From an uncultured Cohaesibacter sp. (lineage in GTDB: Bacteria > Pseudomonadota > Alphaproteobacteria > Rhizobiales > Cohaesibacteraceae), in NCBI RefSeq assembly GCF_963676275.1, contig NZ_OY781091.1, positions 1,528,775-1,592,774 of the forward strand: a stretch of DNA of 64,000 nucleotides, in the 5' to 3' direction. Each line of letters begins with the position of its first letter. Position 1 is the stretch's first letter. The translations under genes and the position numbers were made by a program. Of this stretch, positions 8,680 through 17,561 are shown piece after piece. The notes under the pieces were generated by a model. It saw nothing but the letters and a program-made list of their open reading frames with translations, did no database searches and was not told the origin of the DNA.

Positions 8680-9951
8680 TCACCCCATGAGCAGGTTGGG
8701 TATGAAGGTGACCAGCGAGGGAACGAGCGTGAGCAGGGCCAGCAGTCCGAACAGCGGAATGAGGAAGGGAAGAATGCCCACCGCCAGCTTGCCGAACGGA
8801 ATGTCGCCAACCTTGGAGACCACAAACAGCGCCACCCCCATGGGCGGAGTCAGAATGCCGATCATCAGATTGAGAATGACGAGCACGCCAAAATGGATCG
8901 GATCAATGCCATAGCTCATTGAGGCGGTGACCAGCACCGGAACAATCAGCAACAGAATGGCAAGCACCTCGATGAAGGTTCCAAGGAAGAGCAGCAACAG
9001 ATTGACGATCAGCAGGAAGGTCAGGGGATTGCTGGAAAAGTCGAGGAAAAACTGGGCGACATGCTGCGGGATCTGCTCCTTGGCCAGCACATAGCCGAAC
9101 AGATTGACCCCCATCATCAACAGCCCGACCGATGCGGTGTGATTGAGCGTGTCGCGCAAGACCGCGAACAGTTTGGCCCATGTGAGTTCGCGATAGACAA
9201 GGGTTCCCAGTATCAGCGCATAGCTGGCCGCCACAACGGCAGCTTCCGTTGGCGAGAAGATGCCTGCGAAAATGCCACCCACGATGATCAAGGGTGTCAG
9301 CAGCGGGATGACCGCACGGCTGAAGCTGATGGCCACTTCCCGGCAGGACGCCTTGCGGTCCTTGGGATAATGACGGATCTTGGCAATGACATAGACCATG
9401 ATCATCAACACCAGCGCACAGAGCACGCCGGGGATGATGCCGCCCAGAAACAGACCGCCGATCGAGGTGTTGGAAATCACGCCATACACGACCAGCGGTA
9501 CGGATGGCGGCACCAGCGGCCCGATGATGGCCGAGGCTGCTGTTACCGAGCCGGCAAACTGGGAATCATAACCGGCATCGCGCATGGCCTTGATTTCCAG
9601 CTGGCCAAGACCGGCCGCATCGGCCACAGCCGAGCCGGACATGCCCGAAAAGAGCAGGGAGGCCAGAATATTGACATGTCCGAGCCCGCCCGAGACATGG
9701 CCGACGAGGGCCTTGGCAAAGCGGAAAATCCGCTCCGTAACCCCTGCGGTGTTCATCAGTTGCGCCGTCAGGATGAAGAAGGGAATGGCCAGCAGCGGAA
9801 AACTGTTAAGCCCGGCCACCATCCGCTGGGCGGCGAAATTGAGACCGCGCCCTTCCATCAGCATATAGGCGAGAGAGGCGACGATCAGCGTAAAGCCGAC
9901 GGGCATCCCGGCAAAGAGCAGGCCGAACCAGCCACCAAAGACATAAAGCAT
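8680..9951 (-). CDS. siaM: Sialic acid TRAP transporter large permease
   Basis: Large TRAP membrane subunit, 423 aa, about 12 hydrophobic helices. Typical DctM text: GWFGLLFAGMPVGFTLIVASL at the start, FSGMSGSAVADAAGLG, ASAIIGPLVPPSVPLVVYGVIS and FGVLVILNLMIGILTPPMG. It starts at an ATG overlapping the stop of siaQ (TAATG), so the two are co-translated. In Haemophilus influenzae the Q and M subunits are fused; here they are separate. The sialate assignment rests on the binding protein and the lyase in the operon. Confidence 0.93.
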   Translation of the reverse strand: MLYVFGGWFGLLFAGMPVGFTLIVASLAYMLMEGRGLNFAAQRMVAGLNSFPLLAIPFFILTAQLMNTAGVTERIFRFAKALVGHVSGGLGHVNILASLLFSGMSGSAVADAAGLGQLEIKAMRDAGYDSQFAGSVTAASAIIGPLVPPSVPLVVYGVISNTSIGGLFLGGIIPGVLCALVLMIMVYVIAKIRHYPKDRKASCREVAISFSRAVIPLLTPLIIVGGIFAGIFSPTEAAVVAASYALILGTLVYRELTWAKLFAVLRDTLNHTASVGLLMMGVNLFGYVLAKEQIPQHVAQFFLDFSSNPLTFLLIVNLLLLFLGTFIEVLAILLLIVPVLVTASMSYGIDPIHFGVLVILNLMIGILTPPMGVALFVVSKVGDIPFGKLAVGILPFLIPLFGLLALLTLVPSLVTFIPNLLMG

Positions 9952-10490
9952 TATAGTGACCTTTCCCGCGAGTCCTGCACCTGGACGGTGTCCCTGTTTT
10001 CAAGGCTAATCTGGCCGGTGATCAGGAAACGGATATTCTCGATGATGACGATGATCATGCGCAAGGCCATCAGCGCCGCCCCAACGGGCAGGGCGCCATA
10101 AAGGAAGGCCTCGGAAACGCCGAGTGTGACGGATACCACCCGATTGGCGCGCAGCATGCCGAAATAGCCATACCAGACCAGCATCAAGAGCGCGACGACC
10201 ACAATCATGTTCAGGGCGGTGCGCAGCATGATGCGCAGGCGATCCGGCAGCATCAGAACAAACACATCCATGGAGATGTGCGAACGGCTGCGCACGCATT
10301 CGGCAGACCCCATGGCGACCATCCAGACAAACAGATAGCGGGCCGCTTCCTCGGTCCAGAAAAGCGGAGCGCGAAAGACAAAGCGGGTGATCACCTGAAG
10401 GGCAATCGCCCCGAAGACGAGAACGGACAACAGGATGCCGACAGTCTCCTCAAATCTGAGCAGACGCTGATAGAGAAATGACGATTTCAT
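9951..10490 (-). CDS. siaQ: Sialic acid TRAP transporter small permease
   Basis: Small four-helix TRAP subunit (DctQ type), 179 aa when started at the ATG at 10490 (MKSSFLYQRL), which has AAGG about 9 nt upstream. A longer frame up to 10550 exists, but it would run through a hairpin and lacks family similarity. Typical features: RFVFRAPLFWTEEAARYLFVW near residue 50 and SRSHISMDVF after it. It sits between siaP and siaM. Confidence 0.9.
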   Translation of the reverse strand: MKSSFLYQRLLRFEETVGILLSVLVFGAIALQVITRFVFRAPLFWTEEAARYLFVWMVAMGSAECVRSRSHISMDVFVLMLPDRLRIMLRTALNMIVVVALLMLVWYGYFGMLRANRVVSVTLGVSEAFLYGALPVGAALMALRMIIVIIENIRFLITGQISLENRDTVQVQDSRERSL

Positions 10491-10509
10491 GGACAAAGCC
10501 TTCCAAAGA

Positions 10510-10537
10510 GCATCCCGCAAAGGCTCTCGCGGGATGC
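10510..10537 (-). terminator. Intercistronic hairpin after siaP
   Basis: GCATCCCGC at 10510-10518 pairs perfectly with GCGGGATGC at 10529-10537 (10-nt loop). It lies between the siaP stop and the siaQ start on the coding (minus) strand, with no T tract. Likely partial terminator or RNase barrier. Confidence 0.6.
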
Positions 10538-10553
10538 AGGGGTGAAGCATTGA

Positions 10554-11528
10554 TCAGTCAGCCAGACCGACGAGCTGTTCGACGATACCCTCGCCGAATT
10601 TCCCGTCCAGTTCCTTGTAGGATGGCTCCATCGCTGCTCTGAAGGGTGTCAGATCGGGGCGATTGACCTTGGCGCCATTCTTCTCGAATTTGCCCAGCAG
10701 GGCGGCTTCATTGTCCGTGACCACCTTGTTATTGACGAGCCCTCCGGCCTTGAAGGCGTCCATGACAATCTTCTGGTCGTCTTGGGAAAGGTCTTTCCAT
10801 GTCTCTTCAGACATCAGCACCAGCTGGTCCTGCACCAGATGGTTGGTCAGGGTGATGTTGCTCTGCACTTCCATGAATTTCATCGCGTCGATGATCGGCA
10901 GCGGATTTTCCTGACCATCGACCTGATTGGTCTGCAGGGCCAGATAGACTTCGGCAAAGGCGACCGGGGTCGGGCTGGCTCCCATGGCCTTGGCCCACTG
11001 GAGCTGTGGTGCGGAATTCGGCACGCGCAGCTTCATGCCCGCGAAATCTTCAAGCTTGGTGATCGGCTTGTTCGAGGTGGTTTCGCGGGTGCCGAAATAC
11101 CATGAATCGACAGTCCGCCAGCCGTTGCCGGTGCGCATTTCATCCAGCACGCCCTGACCCCATTCCGAATTGAGGATCTTTTGCAGATGGGCAAAATCCT
11201 TGACCACATAGGCGGTGCTGGCAATCACGGCGCGGGGCACCCATGGGTCCATGCCGCCGAAGGGATTGAGCGTGAAATCCAGGTCCCCCATCGTGACCTG
11301 TTCCATCATTTCGGTGAAGGTGCCGAGCTGCGAATTGGGAAATACTTCCAGTTTAAGGCGGCCATTCGATTCTTCCTCCAGAACTTTGGCCGCTTCCATG
11401 ACGCCTTGATATTGCGGATCACCCGGTGTGCCCTGCATACCGAATGAGAGTGTGCGCGTGTCCCCAGCCAGCGCCGGGCCAGCCACGAGCATTCCGGCAA
11501 CAGCCAGGCAAGTCAGTACATGTTTCAT
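10554..11528 (-). CDS. siaP: Sialic acid-binding TRAP protein
   Basis: Periplasmic binding protein, 324 aa, with signal peptide MKHVLTCLAVAGMLVAGPALA cut before GDTRT. It resembles H. influenzae SiaP closely: GTRETTSNKPI, KLRVPNSAPQLQWAKAMGAS, PTPVAFAEVYLALQTNQVDG, then QENPLPIIDAMKF. The arginine of LRVP corresponds to the one that clamps the sialate carboxylate. First structural gene of the transporter after nanR; both are on the minus strand with a 179-bp gap between them. Confidence 0.93.
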   Translation of the reverse strand: MKHVLTCLAVAGMLVAGPALAGDTRTLSFGMQGTPGDPQYQGVMEAAKVLEEESNGRLKLEVFPNSQLGTFTEMMEQVTMGDLDFTLNPFGGMDPWVPRAVIASTAYVVKDFAHLQKILNSEWGQGVLDEMRTGNGWRTVDSWYFGTRETTSNKPITKLEDFAGMKLRVPNSAPQLQWAKAMGASPTPVAFAEVYLALQTNQVDGQENPLPIIDAMKFMEVQSNITLTNHLVQDQLVLMSEETWKDLSQDDQKIVMDAFKAGGLVNNKVVTDNEAALLGKFEKNGAKVNRPDLTPFRAAMEPSYKELDGKFGEGIVEQLVGLAD

Positions 11529-11668
11529 AGGTTCCTCCCTTAATCATGTCTGAATTTTCCCTTGCGGGTCGCGTGACCGGAATGCCTATCCGGCCCGCAT
11601 TTGAATATCTCCTGCTTTCCTTGAGGTCGGACCGTTGGTTCGGCCTTTATCGGGTCTTGTTCGATATC

Positions 11669-11694
11669 GCCCGCCTTGGCTTGAGAAGGCGGGC
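11669..11694 (-). terminator. Hairpin between nanR and siaP
   Basis: GCCCGCCTT at 11669-11677 and AAGGCGGGC at 11686-11694 form a perfect 9-bp stem with an 8-nt loop, directly after the nanR stop. There is no T tract on the minus strand, so it may reduce nanR-to-siaP readthrough rather than stop it. Confidence 0.5.
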
Positions 11695-11707
11695 AGGGGG
11701 AGGCCTC

Positions 11708-12403
11708 CTAACCGATCCCCCGATATCGTTTTTGAACATCCTTGAGATGCTCTTCCATCGCCATCATTGCCTCGATCGGTTTGTGATCCCTGATCGCATT
11801 GAAAATGGCGACATGGCCTTCGAAACTCTTGGTGTTGGAAATGCCTTCATCCTTGGGCAGCGGGCGCTGATTGATCATCCAGTCGACCAGCGCATCATGC
11901 ATCGCCATGAAAATGGGATTGTCCGGAATGCTGGTCAGCAAGCGGTGGAAGGCCACGTCGGTGATCGCAAAGGCGCGGGGCTTCATGATCGTCTGCTCAT
12001 TCTGCCGCAAGGCTTCTTCCAGCGCCTCGATCTGGGTGGGCGTGGCATTTTCCGCCGCATAGCGCGCCACGGCTCCTTCAAGGAAAATGCGGGCCTGCTC
12101 GAAATTCTGCACCCCTTCGGAAGAATCTAGCAGAATGTTTGCCACCCCCGACAGCGACGCCAGAAGCGCCTGCGGAGTGGGGCGCGTCACACGCGCCTTC
12201 TCGCCCATCTTGATCTTGATGAGACCCATTTTCTCCAGCCCGAACAGCGCTTCGCGAATGGATGGGCGCCCGACATCGAACATTTCCATCAGTTCCCGTT
12301 CAGACGGCAGGGAGCTTCCCTCGGGATAGACATCATCCCGGATGAGCTCTTCAAGCTTGATACGGACCTCGTCCGACAATTTTCTGCGTAATGACATTTT
12401 CAT
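11708..12403 (-). CDS. nanR: GntR/FCD regulator of sialic acid catabolism (NanR-like)
   Basis: Repressor of 231 aa with an N-terminal winged helix (RKLSDEVRIKLEELI...PSERELMEMFDVGRPSIREAL) and a C-terminal FCD ligand domain with metal-site histidines (DVAFHRLL, FEGHVAIFNAI, EEHL). It matches E. coli NanR closely, including GEKARVTRP (GERARVSRP in E. coli) and PDNPIFMAMHDALVDW (PGNPIFMAIHVALLDW in E. coli). NanR is released from DNA by N-acetylneuraminate. Two start codons are possible (12403 and 12397). A perfect inverted repeat touches the first one, implying autoregulation. Confidence 0.92.
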   Translation of the reverse strand: MKMSLRRKLSDEVRIKLEELIRDDVYPEGSSLPSERELMEMFDVGRPSIREALFGLEKMGLIKIKMGEKARVTRPTPQALLASLSGVANILLDSSEGVQNFEQARIFLEGAVARYAAENATPTQIEALEEALRQNEQTIMKPRAFAITDVAFHRLLTSIPDNPIFMAMHDALVDWMINQRPLPKDEGISNTKSFEGHVAIFNAIRDHKPIEAMMAMEEHLKDVQKRYRGIG

Positions 12404-12429
12404 GGTATAACTGTTACCCTGTTATACCA
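12403..12429. promoter_or_regulatory. Putative NanR operator: inverted repeat at the nanR start
   Basis: TGGTATAAC (12403-12411) and GTTATACCA (12421-12429) are perfect 9-bp inverted arms separated by TGTTACCCT. E. coli NanR binds GGTATA repeats, and both arms contain GGTATA. The left arm overlaps the first base of the nanR start codon. TATAAC could double as a -10 box. Confidence 0.75.
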
Positions 12430-12878
12430 GTGGGGCCAATCGATTTTGCCTACCAGAGACAAAATGGCGCACCTGCATGGTGGGGATGGGTCAAACGACC
12501 GGATCAACGCACTGAAATATCGTAGAGATTGCCAGCGCACAGGGATGGGGCTTGGGTGTTGCCGGGTGTGATTGCCACTAGAGATAAGCCACTTGCAGCC
12601 CGTCAGATGCCTTCTCACTCCTTGCCTCAAGCGCAAAGCGGCTGTGCCGATCCGGATTATTCCTCCTTCAATCCGCCTTCAAAATGTGATCAGGGATGTC
12701 ATTTCCAAGCCAATTCGAACGATCGGTAAATATGCTTATTTCCCCAGAGACCCGAGCCCAGAATTTGAAAATATGAACAAATTTTAACCAAATGGGCCCG
12801 ATTTGCTTAAACGTTTAATTTTTTGCTTGGATTGAAGGCAAAAGCCGGATATGGAGGCAAAAGAACGGAAAGTGAGAC
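12404..12878. promoter_or_regulatory. 475-bp divergent intergenic region nanR / LacI regulator
   Basis: No credible gene. The left end holds the NanR-like inverted repeat and the right end a LacI-type palindrome. The last 150 bp (12700-12850) are clearly AT-richer than the flanks, as expected for promoters firing to the right. No conserved RNA element was recognised in between. Confidence 0.6.
12807..12818. promoter_or_regulatory. LacI-family operator TTAAACGTTTAA
   Basis: A perfect 12-bp palindrome centred on CG, the hallmark of LacI/PurR-type operators, 61 bp before the LacI-family gene it probably autoregulates together with the downstream ABC/purine genes. Confidence 0.6.
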
Positions 12879-13865
12879 ATGGTCAGCATCAAGGATATCG
12901 CATCGGATCTGGGCGTTACTGCCGCCACTGTTTCCAACGCGCTCAATGGCAAGGGGCGTGTGTCGGAAGCTTTGGCCCGGCGCATCAAGGCGCGCGCCGA
13001 TGCTCTTGGATACCGGCCCAGTTCTGCCGCCGTTGCGCTCAAGAGCGGGCGCAGCAAGGTGCTTGGTCTGGTGATGCCCGATCTGACCAACCCGCTCTTT
13101 CCCCATATCGCGCAGGCGCTCTCCATTGAAGCGGACAGGCTCGGCTATGCCACTCTGATTGCCGATTCCCGCGACAGCGCCAAAGAGCAGGAGCAGGCCA
13201 TCCTGCGGCTGGTCAGCCGTGGCGTGGACGGGTTGCTGATCCTGCCGCAAAGAGGCACCTCGGTGCCCCAGACAGCCGTTCCCAGAGCCATCATCAACAC
13301 CTCCTCCGACCCCGCCAACACCTCTTCGGCGGATCATTTCGGGGGCGGGGTACTCATCGCCGATCACATTCTCGCGCTAGGCCACACCCATATCCTGCTG
13401 GTGGGTGCCGATCCCGTCTCTGGGGTGCAGCAGCAGCGTATTGCCGGCATGAAGTCTGTCCTGCCACCAGAGGTCGAATATGATGTCCTGTGGGGGGATG
13501 AAGGGTTTGCCGCCACGCCGGATCGGGTTCGGGATGGTGTCAGCGCCATTCTCTGCACCTCCGATCTGGTTGCCATCAATGTGCATTCCCATCTGTCGCG
13601 AGCCGGTCTGACGGTTCCCGATGATGCCAGCCTCACTGGCTTTGATGACATGTCATTTTCCCGCGTGATGCATCCGCCGCTGACAACGGTCTCGCAGGAT
13701 ATGGGAACCCTCGCGCTCTATATTCTTGATGCCATCACCAAGCAGATCATGGGCGAAAAAAGCCCCCATGAAGGCCAAACCGTTCCGATGGATCTGGTCC
13801 TGCGCCAATCGACCAAAGCCCCAAAAAACTACATTTCACCTTCCAACAAGGAGCAAATCGCGTGA
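12879..13865 (+). CDS. LacI-family transcriptional regulator of purine-type operon
   Basis: Repressor of 328 aa: helix-turn-helix VSIKDIASDLGVTAATVSNALNG (residues 2-24), hinge PSSAAVALKSGRSKVLGLVMPDL, and a periplasmic-binding-like core (VDGLLILPQRG, ADHILALGHTHILLVGAD, DASLTGFDDMSFSRVMHPPLTTV). The core sequence RQ(S)...PMDLVLRQST is standard for the end of the domain. Its TGA overlaps the GTG start of the binding-protein gene (GTGA), so regulator and transporter are co-translated. Ligand is unknown; purine or nucleoside is inferred from the operon. Confidence 0.9.
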   Translation: MVSIKDIASDLGVTAATVSNALNGKGRVSEALARRIKARADALGYRPSSAAVALKSGRSKVLGLVMPDLTNPLFPHIAQALSIEADRLGYATLIADSRDSAKEQEQAILRLVSRGVDGLLILPQRGTSVPQTAVPRAIINTSSDPANTSSADHFGGGVLIADHILALGHTHILLVGADPVSGVQQQRIAGMKSVLPPEVEYDVLWGDEGFAATPDRVRDGVSAILCTSDLVAINVHSHLSRAGLTVPDDASLTGFDDMSFSRVMHPPLTTVSQDMGTLALYILDAITKQIMGEKSPHEGQTVPMDLVLRQSTKAPKNYISPSNKEQIA

Positions 13866-14893
13866 CAAAAGCTCTCTCGACTGCGGCCATGGCCGCCATC
13901 ATGGCCACCACTGCCCTGAGCGCGGCTCAGGCAGCGGACAAGAAGCTGACCATATCCGTCTATTCCTTCGCTCAGGATGAATATAAGAAGGCTCTGTATG
14001 ATCCTTTTGAAGAAATCTGCGGCTGCGAACTGGTTGTCGAAACCGGCAACAGCGTCGAGCGCATGGCCAAGATCGAGGCCAATGCCGCCAACCCGGTGAT
14101 CGATATGGCCGTGATTTCCTCCCATGATGCGCTGGCGCTTGCCCGCAAGGATCTGGTTGCTCCGCTCGATGCTGCCAAGCTGACCAATTTCGACAAGCTT
14201 TATGAGTCCGCCAAGGATCCGATCGGCGATCACATGGCAATCGGCTACACCTTCTATGCCAGCTCGATTGTCTATCGCAAGGATCTGGTCAATATCGAAA
14301 GCTGGGGTGATCTGCTGAATAATGAGAAGCTGGCTGGCAATGTTGCCCTGCCGAACATCACCGGCACTCAGGGCCCGCTCACGCTGATGATGCTGAACAA
14401 GGCCGACGGCGACAATGGCGATTATGCCAAGACAATCAGCAAGATCGGCAAGTCTGCCGAAAAGATCGTCACCTTCTATTCCCGTTCTTCCGAGCTGGCG
14501 CAGCTGATGAATCAGGAAGAAGTGATCGCCGCTCCGGTCGGGCGTTTCGCATGGAGCCGCTTCAAGAGCTCACCGCTGCCATTCGCATGGGCCGAGCCGA
14601 AGGAAGGTCAGGCCGGTGGCATGAATGTCATGGTCATGACCAAGGGTAACGGCAACGAGGAACTGGCCTACCAGTTCATGGATTACTGGCTGTCCACCGA
14701 AGTCCAGACCCGCATTGCCGAGGCGCTCATTGACAGCCCGGCCAACAAGGAAGTCAAGGTTTCCGACGAAGTGGCCGAGAATCTCACCTATGGTGCCGAT
14801 GTAATCAACTCGCTCTCCATCATGCCAGCCGCTGACATTATCGACCAGCGCGACAAGTGGGTTGAACAGTGGAATGCCGAGGTCATCAAGTAA
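13862..14893 (+). CDS. ABC transporter solute-binding protein, polyamine/PotD class
   Basis: Periplasmic binding protein, 343 aa, with GTG start (13862) preceded by AAGGAG and signal peptide ending ...TTALSAAQA. Start of the mature protein, DKKLTISVYSFAQDEYKKALYDPFEE, is typical of the family that binds spermidine/putrescine, iron or other small solutes (PotD/FbpA class). MNVMVMTKGNGNEELAYQFMDYWLSTEVQTRIAE near the end is the conserved hinge region. The following nucleoside hydrolase and adenine deaminase suggest that a purine nucleoside, not a polyamine, is carried; this is inference. Confidence 0.88.
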   Translation: MTKALSTAAMAAIMATTALSAAQAADKKLTISVYSFAQDEYKKALYDPFEEICGCELVVETGNSVERMAKIEANAANPVIDMAVISSHDALALARKDLVAPLDAAKLTNFDKLYESAKDPIGDHMAIGYTFYASSIVYRKDLVNIESWGDLLNNEKLAGNVALPNITGTQGPLTLMMLNKADGDNGDYAKTISKIGKSAEKIVTFYSRSSELAQLMNQEEVIAAPVGRFAWSRFKSSPLPFAWAEPKEGQAGGMNVMVMTKGNGNEELAYQFMDYWLSTEVQTRIAEALIDSPANKEVKVSDEVAENLTYGADVINSLSIMPAADIIDQRDKWVEQWNAEVIK

Positions 14894-14904
14894 CCTGCAT
14901 TTGG

Positions 14905-14930
14905 GGGAGGGGTGGACCGCTGCCCCTCCC
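14905..14930 (+). terminator. Intercistronic hairpin after ABC binding-protein gene
   Basis: GGGAGGGG (14905-14912) and CCCCTCCC (14923-14930) form a perfect 8-bp GC stem with a 10-nt loop, between the binding-protein stop and the permease start. Confidence 0.6.
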
Positions 14931-14951
14931 GTCTTCAATGGAGTTTGATCC

Positions 14952-15773
14952 ATGTTTCGAGATACCCGGCAAGGGTTGGCGCTGGCTCTGCCTGCGGCCC
15001 TGTTTGCTCTGGTGGTTTTTCTGGTTCCCGTCGGCATTCTGCTGTCCGAGGCCTTCCATCACAATGGAAGCTGGGGACTGGGTGCCTATGTCGAATTCTT
15101 TTCAAAGCCGCTCTACAGGACGGTATTCTTCCGCTCGCTGAAGCTGGGACTGATGGTCGCTGGCGCTGCTGCTGTGCTCGGCTATGCGGCTGCCTTCTGT
15201 ATCGTCAATCTGGGCAAGCGCGGGCGCGGGCAGGTGTTTGGCATGGTGGTTTTACCGCTGATGATTTCGCCGGTTGCCCGCACCTATGCATGGATCGTAA
15301 TTCTCGGGCGCACGGGCATCGTCAATGACGCCCTTGTGGGGCTTGGCATCGTCGACAGCCCCTTGCGCATTCTCTTTACCGAAACCGCGGTCTTCATCGG
15401 CCTGTTGCAGCTCTTCCTGCCGCTGATGATCATCTCGCTGGTCTCTGCCATGGAAAATATTCCCCAGGATGTTATTCCCGCCGCAAGGGTGCTCGGGGCC
15501 AACTGGTTCCAGATCTTCTGGAAAGTCATCCTTCCGTTGACCAAAGAAGGCATCGTGATCGGCGGGACGCTGGTTTTCACCGGCTCGCTGACGGCCTATA
15601 TCACCCCCGCCATTCTGGGCGGCTCCAAGGTGCTGATGCTGGAAACGCTGCTCTATCAGCGGGTGAATGTCTCCAATGATTTCGTCGCCGCCAGTGTCAT
15701 TGCCATGATCCTCATCGTGATGGCCTTTTCCACCAATCTGCTTTTGAAGCGCATTGCAACGGCGAGGGGCTGA
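14952..15773 (+). CDS. ABC transporter permease (PotB class)
   Basis: Inner-membrane permease, 273 aa, six predicted helices. The N-terminal helix LALALPAALFALVVFLVPVG and the cytoplasmic EAA loop (AARVLGANWFQIFWKVILPLTKEGI, near residue 185) that docks on the ATPase are both clear. First of a permease pair; the second starts 3 bp after its stop. Confidence 0.9.
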   Translation: MFRDTRQGLALALPAALFALVVFLVPVGILLSEAFHHNGSWGLGAYVEFFSKPLYRTVFFRSLKLGLMVAGAAAVLGYAAAFCIVNLGKRGRGQVFGMVVLPLMISPVARTYAWIVILGRTGIVNDALVGLGIVDSPLRILFTETAVFIGLLQLFLPLMIISLVSAMENIPQDVIPAARVLGANWFQIFWKVILPLTKEGIVIGGTLVFTGSLTAYITPAILGGSKVLMLETLLYQRVNVSNDFVAASVIAMILIVMAFSTNLLLKRIATARG

Positions 15774-15776
15774 GCC

Positions 15777-16553
15777 ATGAAAAACCTTACGATTTGGGCA
15801 ACGCTCGGCATCATCCTGCTGTTTCTGATCGGCCCCTTCTTCATCATCATCTTCGCCGGAGCATCGGCCGGGGAGAGCCTTGCTTTCCCGCCCGACGGGC
15901 TGTCGCTCAAATGGTATGCCAAGGTCTTTACCGTCGAGAGCTTCCGCGCCAGCTTCATGCTGTCGATCTTTCTGGCGGTGTTCGGAACGATCTTTGCCCT
16001 GATTCTGGGAATTCCGGCGGCCTATGCGCTCAATCGCTACAAGCTGCCCGGCTCGGAGACCATCCGCACCATCGTGGCCGCGCCGATCATCGTGCCGGCA
16101 ATCATTGTCGGCCTTGCCCTGCTGCGCTATCTGGTGGTGCCGCTCAATTTCGGCATCACGCTGGCTCTGTTCATGGCCCACACCGCTCTGGTGCTGCCCT
16201 ATGCCGTGCGCGTGGTGTCTTCAAGCCTCAACAATCTGCGCTCCGACATGGAAGAGGCTGCCGTGCTGCTCGGCTGCACCCGCCTTCAGGCTTTCTTCAA
16301 GGTGGTGCTGCCCAATATTCGCGGCGGTGTTCTGGCCGCTTTCATTCTCGGTTTCGTGACCAGCTTCAATCAGGTGCCGGTCTCGCTGTTTCTGTCCGGA
16401 CCCGGTGTGCGCACGCTGCCCATCGACATGCTGAGCTATATGGAGATCACCTATGATCCCTCCGTTGCCGCCCTCTCGGCGCTGCTCGCCTTCATGTCGC
16501 TTGCCATTGTCTTTGCTGCCGAAAAGCTTTTGGGATTTTCTCGCTATGTCTGA
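15777..16553 (+). CDS. ABC transporter permease (PotC class)
   Basis: Second permease of the importer, 258 aa. Has helix IILLFLIGPFFIIIFAGASA, then the family motif FPPDGLSLKWYAKVF, and the EAA loop EAAVLLGCTRLQAFFKVVLPNI around residue 160-182. Its stop overlaps the start of the ATPase gene. Confidence 0.9.
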   Translation: MKNLTIWATLGIILLFLIGPFFIIIFAGASAGESLAFPPDGLSLKWYAKVFTVESFRASFMLSIFLAVFGTIFALILGIPAAYALNRYKLPGSETIRTIVAAPIIVPAIIVGLALLRYLVVPLNFGITLALFMAHTALVLPYAVRVVSSSLNNLRSDMEEAAVLLGCTRLQAFFKVVLPNIRGGVLAAFILGFVTSFNQVPVSLFLSGPGVRTLPIDMLSYMEITYDPSVAALSALLAFMSLAIVFAAEKLLGFSRYV

Positions 16554-17559
16554 AAATTACGTCCAGCTCTCCAAGCTCACCCTGTCATACGGCAAGAGCG
16601 TTGCCGTGCCGGAACTCGATCTTGCCATCGCCAAGGGTGAGTTGATCGCTCTGCTCGGCCCTTCCGGCTGCGGCAAGTCCACCACCATGCGGGCCATCGC
16701 CGGACTGCTGCCCCCCACCTCGGGGCAGATCCTCATTGACGGCAAGGATGTGACCACTCTGGCGCCAAACAAGCGCGGCATCGGGCTGGTGTTCCAGTCC
16801 TATGCGCTGTTCCCCCATCTCAGTGCCTTCGAGAATGTGGCCTTCGGCCTGCGCCTTAAGAAGCTGCCTGCAAGAGAAATCGAGGCGCGGACGCAGGAAG
16901 GCATCGAGAAAGTCGGCCTCAAGGGTTTTGAAAAGCGCAAACCGGCCGAGATGTCCGGCGGTCAGCAGCAGCGCCTGTCGCTGGCCCGGTCGCTGGTGAT
17001 GGAACCCAAGGTTCTGCTGCTCGATGAGCCGCTTTCCAACCTCGATGCCCGCCTGCGCCTCGAAATGCGCACCGAATTGCAGCGTGTTCAGAAGGAAACC
17101 GGTGTGACGATGATCTTCGTCACCCATGATCAGGCCGAAGCTCTGGCCATGGCAGACCGCATCGTGCTGATGAAGGATGGCAAGATCGAACAGGTGGGTA
17201 CTCCCGAGGATCTCTATTATCGTCCACGCACCCAGTTCGCCGCTGAATTTGTCGGCTTCGAGAATATCTTTCCGCAGGCCGATGGAGCCTTGGTGGGCGA
17301 GGGCGCTTCGCTGCCGCTGACAAAAGCCACAGATGCCGCTCTGCTGGCTTGGCGCCCCAGTGGCGTAACCATCGGAAATGGTCCGCACAAGGGCACGGTT
17401 CTGGCTACCAGCTTTGCCGGAGAGCATCGCGAATATGTCATTAAAAGCCCGATCGGAACGATCAAGGCCAACGGCGCAATCGGGACAGATCCTGTCTTGA
17501 TCGGAGCAGAGGTCGCGTTTGATCTGCCGCTCGAAACCGCCCGCGCACTGGAAGCCTGA
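16546..17559 (+). CDS. ABC transporter ATP-binding protein (PotA class)
   Basis: Cytoplasmic ATPase, 337 aa when started at ATG 16546, which overlaps the end of the permease gene; a longer in-frame start at 16453 lies inside that gene and is rejected. Walker A GPSGCGKST (38-46), Q-loop [12 protein letters not shown], signature MSGGQQQRLSLARS, Walker B VLLLDEPLSNLD and H-loop FVTHD are intact. A C-terminal TOBE-type domain (from about residue 240, GFENIFPQ...) matches polyamine/iron importers. Confidence 0.92.
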   Translation: MSENYVQLSKLTLSYGKSVAVPELDLAIAKGELIALLGPSGCGKSTTMRAIAGLLPPTSGQILIDGKDVTTLAPNKRGIGLVFQSYALFPHLSAFENVAFGLRLKKLPAREIEARTQEGIEKVGLKGFEKRKPAEMSGGQQQRLSLARSLVMEPKVLLLDEPLSNLDARLRLEMRTELQRVQKETGVTMIFVTHDQAEALAMADRIVLMKDGKIEQVGTPEDLYYRPRTQFAAEFVGFENIFPQADGALVGEGASLPLTKATDAALLAWRPSGVTIGNGPHKGTVLATSFAGEHREYVIKSPIGTIKANGAIGTDPVLIGAEVAFDLPLETARALEA

Positions 17560-17561
17560 TC

